From Curvularia sp. ZM96 (lineage: Eukaryota > Ascomycota > Dothideomycetes > Pleosporales > Pleosporaceae), in the NCBI GenBank assembly GCA_022457065.1, contig JAJGBQ010000001.1, positions 6,138,001 through 6,202,000 of the forward strand: a stretch of 64,000 nucleotides of DNA, given 5' to 3'. Both the position numbers and the translations under genes were made by a program. This document shows, in pieces, positions 56,513 through 64,000 of the stretch. The notes under the pieces are model-generated. The model did no database searches. It had not been told where the DNA came from and saw only the letters and a list, made by a program, of their open reading frames with translations. Each line of letters opens with the position of its first letter. Position 1 is the first letter of the stretch.

Positions 56513-57271
56513 GCTGGCAAAGCAAAGTTCGAGTCTTGATCCGGTGGGCAATGAGGGTGCTGTTGAGAACACAACGTTAGTATTCCGAATTCGGTCAATA
56601 CATGGATCCAAGATGCCGCATGTACGCAACTTGATTTTATGTAGAGTACATTGGAGTTCGCACTGGTGGGTGAGGAGCGGGATGATAGGCAGCGCGGGGT
56701 TCTCCACTGCGGAATCGGTGCTCGGCACTTTCCTGTGGCCTAGGTAGGTACCTGCTTAGTGCAAGCTGCTGTGTATACTCCACAGCACACCCAGCTCACA
56801 TTAATCGGTACTCATAATCACTTGAGAGATTTGGAGAAATGCAGACTATATTGGTAAAGTTTTGGGTATTTGCGTATAACGAGGCCATAGTGAGATGCTG
56901 TGTTTGGCGGATACAATGCATTGTGGCTCGGTCAGTGGAGTGAATTTCTGCATCTGTAGTTGCCACACAAATCAAAACTTACTTCTCTATTGACATGATA
57001 TATTGCCTAAAAAATGTAGTCCCCCGAAATAAATTTCAACCTCTTGTATTTGCCACACAAAATCTGTCTCAACTATTTTGCTTTAGAAGATGCAATGTTT
57101 TGAAGTGTATCTCAGCGCAGCTAGTTCCACCTCTGTATTTGTCACAGTGATACCATCGTAACTATTCTGTGGACATGATGAGTGCATCTTCTCTAATTAT
57201 CATGTCTTATTAGAGCATTTAGTTCTGAAGATAGATTATCTTGTTGTGAATCTGAAAGGTGCGTTCCTGGA
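56513..57271. other. Intergenic with a tandem degenerate repeat
   Basis: 759 bp between the fused hydrolase start and the hypothetical membrane protein. From about 56945 on it is AT-rich and carries three copies of a repeated element (listed separately). The rest is the promoter side of the hydrolase gene. Confidence 0.45.
56950..57195. repeat. Three degenerate ~90-bp tandem copies with core TGTATTTGYCACA
   Basis: Copies start near 56952, 57043 and 57135. Each begins CTGTA(G/T)TTGCCACA or the like, then after about 25 nt has AACTATT or ACTTACT, and ends with a GATGATG/GATGCA-like word. The core resembles the element repeated at 35.2-35.6 kb. Alignment was made by eye. Confidence 0.45.
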
Positions 57272-58132
57272 ATGGTAAGTGAGGACGACACTTCTCCTGC
57301 AGGAACCAATGGAGGAAACAACTATCAGACCAGAATGGCAGCAACCAAGGGGCTTTGGGTAAACAAACCTTTGAAGCCAAATTGTCTCTATCCTGCAGCC
57401 GCTCACGAAGAAGACAACCTCATCAGCGCCAGCACCAGCACCCAGTACCAGCGCCAGTACCAGCACCCGCAACAGCAGCGCAGCAGCAGCAGTAGCAGCA
57501 GCAGCAATAACAACAACAAGACGACAAGGACGATGACGATAATGATGATGATTTTCTTTTTCTCTCTTTTCCTTCTCTTCCTTTCCCTTTTTTTCTCTGG
57601 AGCGAACGCCCACACTCGCTCCGATTATTGCCTAAGAGTCTCCTTGGACCACGTTGTCGAGGACCTCCTGCACCTAGTGCGGAAGGAGTTTGCTGGGAAC
57701 GTCCAGCCTGTTCTTCCAGCCTGGATGCTGGCCTTTCTGCTCCTGGTGCCGCTCTTTATCTGGACCAGCTTTCCTGCTCGCCTTGCCGCCCTCTGGAATC
57801 GTCTAGTCCACCTTGACAAGAAGGAACACCCCAAATGCCGTTGGATTTTGGAGGTAGTTTCGTGGTTAGACGGCATATTCTCTTGGTTTAAACTTGAAAA
57901 TTCGGATAACGAAGACATCAAGACCTACCAAGCCACCATTGCCGCCCTTCTCCGCACCAGCATTGACCCGGACACCCTCGCTGCTGTCAAGAGAGAACGC
58001 GACGCCGCCATAAAAGCTGTTCGGGTCGCTGAGGGCAGACTCAAAACTGCCAGAGAAGCTCTCGCGGAGGTTGAGGAGAGTGCCGATAGGCTTCTGGCTG
58101 AGCTCAACAAGCTAAAGCGAAGGAAAACGTAA
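57272..58132 (+). CDS. Hypothetical membrane protein with coiled-coil tail
   Basis: Single open frame of 286 aa that I cannot assign. Residues 55-85 are low complexity (Gln-, Ser-, Asn-rich). Residues about 90-110 (MMMIFFFSLFLLFLSLFFSG) and 148-167 (LPAWMLAFLLLVPLFIWTSF) are strong hydrophobic spans. Residues about 225-286 are an alternating charged heptad-like helix (KRERDAAIKAVRVAEGRLKT, EALAEVEESADRLLAELNKL), a likely coiled coil. If translation began at Met88 (57533), the first span would be a signal peptide ending at ANA. Fungal proteins with one or two spans and a C-terminal coiled coil are common in accessory regions. The gene lies between repeat clusters. Confidence 0.45.
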   Translation: MVSEDDTSPAGTNGGNNYQTRMAATKGLWVNKPLKPNCLYPAAAHEEDNLISASTSTQYQRQYQHPQQQRSSSSSSSSNNNNKTTRTMTIMMMIFFFSLFLLFLSLFFSGANAHTRSDYCLRVSLDHVVEDLLHLVRKEFAGNVQPVLPAWMLAFLLLVPLFIWTSFPARLAALWNRLVHLDKKEHPKCRWILEVVSWLDGIFSWFKLENSDNEDIKTYQATIAALLRTSIDPDTLAAVKRERDAAIKAVRVAEGRLKTAREALAEVEESADRLLAELNKLKRRKT

Positions 58133-58227
58133 GGAACCCGTAGAGAAGGAAAACTACGTAAAATAAACCTCGCGATGGAAAACGCAAGGAACCCGTAGAG
58201 CGAAGGAAAACTACGTGAAAAAACCTC
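58124..58227. repeat. Tandem duplication of ~48 bp
   Basis: 58124-58171 and 58179-58227 are near-identical: AAAACGTAAGGAACCCGTAG plus GAAGGAAAACTACGT and AACCTC. The first copy overlaps the stop codon of the hypothetical membrane protein. Differences are few, so the duplication is fairly recent. Confidence 0.8.
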
Positions 58228-59161
58228 ACAGAAGCCAAGCCGACATCTGACATCGGCACCTGGCCAGGAGTAACACCTTGGCTGGGCCGGGCATCGGTCT
58301 GACGGGTCAGACGCTCCAACTAATGAGCGTACCCTGCATTGCACATTCGTGCATTAACTGGTGGGTCCGCTTTGAACATCACCAAGCGGATAGCAAAGAT
58401 CAGACCTTCCCTGTTGCCAAAACAAGAGCAGGGTAAAATCCGATGTCAGAAGAAAGCCACACCAGACAACCACATTCTGTCGAAACAACATCATCCACTA
58501 GGCTGTTGAGGCAGTACTAGTCACGCCATTAGACAGTCGTCCAACAAACTCGGCTTTTCAACTTCAAAACAACACCTCTAGAGGTACGGCGGCTTCATAC
58601 CATCAAGTTGACTTTCAACACAATTGGCTTTTCATCTTCAAGTCAATATCTCCCCAGAGAAGCGACGGCTTCACACTCAACACGAAACGCAAGGCGGCGC
58701 TCTTCACGTCATCAAATTGTGCTTCGAAACGCTTGACTCTCCAACTTTGAGTCAACACCTCCTCCAGTGGAGCGGCGATCGCAACTGAATATCGAGAGAA
58801 TTATCAGCGGATCCCCAGCGAAACTCTGTACCATGGTTGATATCTCTACAACTTGACCGCGAGGCGGCCACTAGATCGGCACGGAGTTGTCAGCAAATCT
58901 CGGGCATACGAACCAAGTGAAATTCCTTTTACGGCGCTCGGCGATATCACCATCTCTCCAGAGTCAACTGCTATCATACCACATCACTGCTGCTTGCTCA
59001 ATTTGATTATATCCAATCTGGTTGAGAGCACCCGTTTGACACCGATTGGGGCGGTCAAGTTTCTTGTGGTAATCTCTCCCCCGACAACAGCTGCGTTCTG
59101 CGATACAAAAGACCAAGTTTGCACCATTCGATTCGCCTACAAGCCCACCCCAACTCAGAAA
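58228..59161. other. Upstream region of the F-box gene, with triplicated word
   Basis: About 0.9 kb. Three related stretches near 58552, 58626 and 58734 share GGCTTTTCAACTTCAA, GTCAACACCTC and GCGGCGGCTTCA, spaced 75-108 bp. The F-box open frame extends upstream to 58853 but without a conserved start, so this part is probably leader. Confidence 0.45.
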
Positions 59162-60685
59162 ATGCGTTCATTCCTCACGAAGCTCCGAAAGTGGCGTGGT
59201 GACCGCCAGCATCTCGAAGCGGCAGAAGACTACCGGCCCATCAAGGCAACAGAGGTGTGCGAAGCCGAGAGGCGAGCTCAGCGAGACGAACAGAAAGATC
59301 AACAGGCTCAAGCACTCCTCCTCATCCTGTCTGAGTTACAACGCATTGTGGACCCAGCTATAGCAACCCATGTCTACAACGCTCGCTTCTGTCCCCTTCT
59401 TAGTCGACTGCCAGACGAACTCCTCCTCTGTATCAGCGATTTTCTAAGCGACGATATTGTCACACTATTTTGCCTTCGAATAGTCTCGAGAAAATTGTTC
59501 CACTTGCTTGACAGTCGTCGAAGAACAGTTTGGGCAAAGGAATATTCCGCTCGCCAATCCCTATCGCTCCCTTATGATGAGATGCTAAGGTTTCGACTGC
59601 TCCTACAGAGAGACGATAGGTGCAACAACTGCAGGCGGTGGAATAATGCCCAGGGACAACAAGCTTTCGACAAATGCAAGTTCCAGCCGACTACTCCGCG
59701 GGGTCCCAGTGGTGAACGGAATCACGGCATGCTCCACTGTTATGCGTGCGATAGTTCCCACTATACTTGCAGATTTTCCTCAATTTATCAGCAGCCACTG
59801 AAACACGAAAAAGACCGGCGGTGCTTAGGTCAACAAGGCTCAGTTCAGTTATGTGAGCACGTCCAAATCACCTGGGCCAGAATTAAGGCCTATATCGATG
59901 ATTGTCGACAACAGCAGTGCGGAAGAGAAGACTGGCGGACCTGTCTCGAAAGCTTCAATATCAAGTGTCACGATCCTATTCATGACACACGCTGCACGAC
60001 TTCGGAGGCACCAACCTGGCCCAGGGCTCGTCTCGGCATCAGCAGGAGAGATCCAGACATTGTGGTTCTCAACATAGAATGGACACCTCACAGACGGATC
60101 GATGCACTCAATCTCACGGTAGATGGTCAAATTCCTGCAACGGAGCTTAGAGCATCGTTCCGTGAGCTACGAGAGCTTGGCCCGGCCGATATCTTATGTC
60201 CCACATCCTGTCGGAACGCTGTATCCGAGATGGTCTTCTTCAGTCCATCAACCCGGTTCGGGCGTTTTGTTTATTACAAAACAGGAGAGAAAGATGATAT
60301 GGGTCTTCCGCCAACATCTTTTTCGCCACTTCCGCCAGATCCGTGGGTGTGGTGGAAAACTCGTCACGGAAGGGGGATAAATGGCACACACCTCCACATT
60401 AATCCTCATTATATCAGAGATGCTGATCATGATGTCCTCTCCTCGCAATGCCTCATAGTCAGGTATGAGAAGGACATCAGGATTTGCAAGACGGACGCCA
60501 TAGCGAATTCTGGTATCAAAATCAACCCCTCGCACCAGTGGCTACACGCTATGGACATTGAGACATATCCTCATCCTCAGGAAAGTCATGTCAGGCCCCG
60601 GTGTAGGAACACGACCTGTGCAAACTACTACAAGAGACAAAAAAATCTTTGCACATCCACCTATCCGGACGAAGATGAGACTTAG
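59162..60685 (+). CDS. F-box protein with Cys/His-rich region
   Basis: Probable substrate receptor of an SCF ubiquitin ligase. Starting at ATG 59162 (MRSFLTKLRKWRGDRQ) gives 507 aa; the frame is open back to 58853 but lacks an ATG with family-like sequence. An F-box lies at about residues 79-117 (LLSRLPDELLLCISDFLSDD, FCLRIVSRKLFHLL). It is followed by a Cys/His-rich region common in ascomycete F-box proteins: RCNNCRRWNN, HGMLHCYACDSSHYTC, RRCLGQQGSVQLCEHVQITW. The rest (to RCRNTTCANYYKRQKNLCTS) is unassigned. No substrate can be inferred. Such F-box genes are numerous and often accessory in these fungi. Confidence 0.72.
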   Translation: MRSFLTKLRKWRGDRQHLEAAEDYRPIKATEVCEAERRAQRDEQKDQQAQALLLILSELQRIVDPAIATHVYNARFCPLLSRLPDELLLCISDFLSDDIVTLFCLRIVSRKLFHLLDSRRRTVWAKEYSARQSLSLPYDEMLRFRLLLQRDDRCNNCRRWNNAQGQQAFDKCKFQPTTPRGPSGERNHGMLHCYACDSSHYTCRFSSIYQQPLKHEKDRRCLGQQGSVQLCEHVQITWARIKAYIDDCRQQQCGREDWRTCLESFNIKCHDPIHDTRCTTSEAPTWPRARLGISRRDPDIVVLNIEWTPHRRIDALNLTVDGQIPATELRASFRELRELGPADILCPTSCRNAVSEMVFFSPSTRFGRFVYYKTGEKDDMGLPPTSFSPLPPDPWVWWKTRHGRGINGTHLHINPHYIRDADHDVLSSQCLIVRYEKDIRICKTDAIANSGIKINPSHQWLHAMDIETYPHPQESHVRPRCRNTTCANYYKRQKNLCTSTYPDEDET

Positions 60686-60999
60686 GCTAACAACTTTGTT
60701 ACTGGCCGTGGTAGTGCGATACTTGCGCAGGCCGCTGCACTGGTGCTCCGGGTGTCCAGCTCATCACTTGCCCAAGAGCTTGCCCACCCTCTTATTGTCT
60801 CGAAACAAAGAAAAGACCTGAGAAATCAACTCACAGCGTACCGTCGGGGCAGACGAGGTGTGAAGGCAGAGTCAAGTTCTGATTGGACAACACATAGCGC
60901 CACAAGGTGGTACCTAACAGCTGTCCTCGCTTTCTCTTCGCGTCGCGGTCTTCCTGCTCAGACATCATCGAAAACCTTCGCCTTGTTGCTTCAGCGTAC
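60686..60999. promoter_or_regulatory. F-box 3' side and monooxygenase promoter
   Basis: 314 bp. The monooxygenase frame is open upstream to 60907 without an ATG-led conserved stretch. Nothing else is seen. Confidence 0.45.
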
Positions 61000-62568
61000 A
61001 TGTCGCATCAACTCGATATAGTCATTGTGGGAGCTGGGCTTTCAGGCCTCGCAGTTGCGATACAGTGTGCACTTTCAGGACACTCTGTTACCGTACTGGA
61101 GGCTGCAAAGGAGCTTGCTGAGGTTGGCGCCGGCCTCCAGTTGACACCCAATGCGACGCGTTTGCTTCAGCAATGGTCCGTGTACGAAACCATCCGGAAT
61201 CAGGTGTGCGAGCCTACTACGCTGACGGTGTACAACTATCGTGGAAAGACGTTGGCTCACGAGGATAACTTTGACGCAAACATTCGTGGCAAATACGGAG
61301 CCCCGTTCTCAGACTGTCATCGTGTCGATTTGCAGCAAGCCATGGTAAAACGAGCGAAAGAGCTAGGCGTGCAACTTGTGTTGGATGCAAAGGTAACGGA
61401 TATGGATCTTGGCAGTGCTCCAGGCGATCGAGCGAGGGTGCAATTGCACAGCGGCCAGACTTATGAAGCTGATCTCGTTGTTGGCAGTGATGGGCTCTGG
61501 TCGAATTGCCGTTCGTTCATGCTTGGGCGCAACGATCCTCCCTTACCGACCGGAGACCTCGCGTTTCGCATAGTGCTCAACATTGATCAGATCAGTGACG
61601 CGAAATTGAGGGAAATGGTGCAGAACCCAGGATGCCGATTCTGGGCAGGACCGGATGCGCATGCCGTGGCATACAGCATACGGGGAGGTACTATGTACAA
61701 TGTTGTTCTGCTCGTTCCCGACGACTTGGAAGAAGGGGTGGCGAGGACGCAGGGCAACTTGGACGAAATGGGAAAGTTGTTTGAGGGGTGGGATCCAGTG
61801 TAAGCCACCCCACTTTCCTCATTTCCTCATTCAGCCTCTCCCACAACTGGTGAAACCGGAAAATAGCGGCCTACAAAGCCACCCTACATTATGGTAAATT
61901 CACTACCTGCGAAAGTAGCTGTAGTCACCACAGTTATGCCTTGTTTACTGTGTCCTTGGCATACAGGCCTCTGCTTTCAAAAATAGCTGTAGTTACCACA
62001 GTCTGTTGTTTACTACGTTGACAGTGCAGGGAAGTTCGTTTAGATTTCCGGGCCAACCCGCTGACTTGGACGTTCTAGGCTGACTCGGCTGCTCGAATGC
62101 GTCGACAGAGTGGACAAGTGGAAGCTAATGCACCGCGCCGAGATGGACTCGTGGGTCAACCCACAAAATAACCTCGTGCTAGTTGGCGATGCATGCCACC
62201 CAATGCTTCCGTACCTTGCACAGGGCGCCAATTCCGCCATTGAAGACGGCGCAGTCTTGGGCCTGCTTCTCGCACCGGAGCATTTTACCTCCAAATCACA
62301 ACTACCAGAGACTTTACAACTGTTCCAGCGATTGCGAAAGGCCAGAGGTGAAGGTATCGCGCGGGAGACCTTCAAGCAACGGAAAGATTTCCATCTACGG
62401 GACGGACCAGAGCAAGCCCTCCGCGATGCCACGATGCTTAAGCAATTGGGAAAAGCTCTGGAGGCCCCATTCCCAAGTCGCTGGACATGCCCTGAGGTAC
62501 AGCCGTGGCTGTATGGGTACAACGCGACCGAGGAAGTTGAGGCAGCGATGCGGGCACGGATGCTGTAG
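61000..62568 (+). CDS. FAD-dependent monooxygenase (salicylate hydroxylase-like)
   Basis: Group A flavoprotein hydroxylase, 429 aa, from exons 61000-61799 and 62079-62568. The FAD motif is DIVIVGAGLSGLAVAIQCAL with Glu at the strand end; the DG motif is ADLVVGSDGLWSNCRSF; the GD motif is LVLVGDACHPMLPYLAQGAN followed by SAIEDGAVLG. Typical substrates of the family are salicylate or other phenolic acids, using NAD(P)H and O2. The intron (61800-62078) is 279 nt, by far longer than most here, and joins GWDPV to LTRLLECVDRVDKWKLMHRA with the correct family sequence, so the gene is not broken. It contains a direct repeat. Start MSHQLDIVIVG is conserved. Confidence 0.88.
61913..62016. repeat. Direct repeat inside the monooxygenase intron
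   Basis: 61913-61949 and 61981-62016 share (A/G)TAGCTGTAGT(C/T)ACCACAG and TTGTTTACT. Two copies in the long intron suggest an insertion or local duplication enlarged it. Confidence 0.7.
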
Positions 62569-63758
62569 TTATGTATCGGTCAGGAATAAGGGTTGGATAG
62601 TGGATAGCGACATGAATCTACATACTACGACTAGCATGAGATTTTCCTCATCGAGGTACCAAGAACACGAATGATTCAAGAACGATGCTGCACTAGAAAC
62701 GTTGTGGAACAACGGGCATGATGCTGCCGCGGCATGTCGCATGGCTGACATGGGCAGCACTAGTAGCCCTACGCCATGGAGCTTCCAGAACCCTAGTTGA
62801 GCTGCAAATCATACCAGATAGGGGTGTATTGCTTGGCGCATGATGCATGCCGTTTCATGTCACCATGTCCTTCCTCAAACAGCCTCGTTGAAAGATGCGA
62901 AAATGCCCGACAGGCCTGCTGAGCCGTTGTGGGTCGAGGGAATGACGAATCAAAGTTTCCCTACAGTTGGTAAATTTCGTTTGCTTGTATGGTATTGAGC
63001 ATCTCCAGGCAGGAAACCTTGAGCTGTACCACGATGTTTTGCTTTCGTGACAAGAGTCTTTCGAAAGGATAGTAAGTAGCCAGGTCAGCTACATGTTCCC
63101 GCGGACTACGACGTCTATCAATCCATCTATCTGAATTGCATAGCGCAAGTTTGCGGCCTGCGAAACAAGCTATAACCTGAACGACTAGTTTGCGCCCTGC
63201 CACTAACGCAACGGCCACACTGCCCCAGCGTCCGTTCATAATTCGTTCTGTGTGATCGTCAAGCCATCTCGAGACCATGAAACATGAGAGATGACCTCAC
63301 CCGAGGTCGTTTGAACAAAGCGTGAGCGAATGCGCGTCGATCTGTGGATAGCACCCATGCCACACATCAGGAAACACCCCCGCAATGACCGGCAAACATG
63401 ATATGCTCTAGTAAATCCTTTCATAACACTTCTCCCTGAAAGGAAGGTTTAGAAACCCCCGCAGCAGGTGATCGACAGCATCATGGTCGCACATCCGCGG
63501 CCAAGATACAGTATAAGAAGACTGCAAACTACCCCCTCAGTGTAGACTCCATCCACTTCGATCCTTCCCTTCACTTCAACGTCCTTCCAACCCGGACTAC
63601 CGTCTCTCTTTTTTGCTCGCAGTGCAGTGCATCGACTTTCGCTTCTCTTCTTACTCTCTTTTTGATATTCTCAGTTGTCTGAACTGCTGGTCTTTTTTAT
63701 ACCGTCTCGACTTGAACACCAAGATTCGCTTGCGACAAAACCCATTCTACGTTTCAAC
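62569..63758. other. Intergenic and promoter of the Gly/Ser-rich secreted protein gene
   Basis: 1.2 kb without a supported gene. The last 250 bp has GTATAAGAAG at 63511-63520 (possible TATA box) followed by a strongly C/T-rich leader (63540-63690), a common arrangement for highly expressed secreted-protein genes in these fungi. Confidence 0.45.
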
Positions 63759-64000
63759 ATGAAATACCACACTGCCCACATTTTGGCGCTTGCCAGCGTT
63801 GCTAGTGTGACCAGCGCGCGCCCGCATCCCATCGCATCAGCTGACAGCGCTCCATCTCCAACTCCTAGCAGCGACTATGGCTCTGGTACTGGCTCTGACA
63901 CTGGCTCTGGCTCTGGTTCCGGAAGTGGCTCTGGTATCGGCGGGGGCCTTCTTGGTGGGCTTCTCCCAAGTCTTGGAGGTGGCTCTGGTCTACCCGGTCT
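63759..64000 (+). CDS. Secreted Gly/Ser-rich protein, 5' end (partial)
   Basis: An ATG at 63759 opens a frame that runs off the window. It begins with a signal peptide (MKYHTAHILALASVASVTSA, cleavage after about residue 20), then a Pro/Ser segment (APSPTPSS) and alternating Gly-Ser repeats (SGSGSGSGSG and GGGLLGGLLPSLGGGSG). Such low-complexity secreted starts occur in fungal cell-wall or surface proteins and some effectors. The rest of the gene, and so any domain, is not visible. Confidence 0.65.
   Translation, partial: MKYHTAHILALASVASVTSARPHPIASADSAPSPTPSSDYGSGTGSDTGSGSGSGSGSGIGGGLLGGLLPSLGGGSGLPG

Noticed and set aside
61800..62078. Premature stop (TAA) breaking the monooxygenase
   Set aside because: The TAA is inside a GT...AG intron; splicing restores the conserved GWDPVLTRLLE sequence, so the gene is intact.
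62961..63278. 105-aa minus-strand frame near the right end
   Set aside because: Short, no motif, and lies in the promoter side of the secreted-protein gene.

Overview
This window is nuclear DNA of a filamentous ascomycete, most likely a Dothideomycete (Pleosporales-like). The evidence is the set of fungal genes, the short introns (mostly 41-100 nt, GT...AG with CTAAC/CTGAC-type branch sites), intergenic gaps of 0.2-3 kb, a DPR-motif dehydrin-like stress protein, and an AT-rich island with degraded duplicate genes and RIP-like (CpA to TpA) changes. The placement is inferred from gene content; no marker was searched.

Left arm (1-18.5 kb) is dense and housekeeping: the 3' exon of a PDCD5-family protein, VMA22 (V-ATPase assembly), SHY1/SURF1 (cytochrome c oxidase assembly), a CENP-T-type kinetochore protein, CMS1 (ribosome biogenesis), RAC1 (Rho GTPase, six exons), a UBX-domain protein, an Arb2-domain protein, mitochondrial ribosomal protein MRP2 (uS14m), a UFL1-like UFM1-ligase homologue, the dehydrin-like repeat protein, and an RRT8/EI24-type membrane protein.

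The accessory island (about 18.5-29.7 kb) is AT-rich and repeat-bearing. It holds a two-exon gene for a 112-aa secreted, six-cysteine candidate effector, an unidentified coding fragment, and a two-gene unit of unknown function present twice on the minus strand: an apparently intact copy (24.98-26.35 kb plus 23.33-24.32 kb, with a GEE-coding minisatellite) and a truncated, stop-containing copy (21.15-22.58 kb). Divergent from it lies a 756-aa protein with a GIY-YIG-like motif and a cysteine cluster.

Right arm (30-64 kb) returns to ordinary genes: a secreted alkaline phosphatase, a photolyase-family protein whose DNA-lesion residues are altered, a PanE-type ketopantoate reductase, LRP1 (exosome cofactor), SEC2 (Rab GEF), the PP1 catalytic subunit, a leucine-rich-repeat protein, a dienelactone hydrolase, MIX17 (twin CX9C), a fused fumarylacetoacetate-hydrolase/alpha-beta hydrolase, a hypothetical membrane protein, an F-box protein, an FAD monooxygenase, and at the edge the start of a secreted Gly/Ser-rich protein. 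RAC1, SEC2, PP1 and the LRR gene, which are known or likely to act in growth polarity, have unusually long GC-rich or pyrimidine-rich flanks (1.5-3.1 kb).

Genes are independent monocistronic units. I saw no tRNA, rRNA, CRISPR array or intact transposon. Exon borders were set by hand from splice consensus, reading phase and family conservation, and the summed exon lengths are a multiple of three for every complete model.
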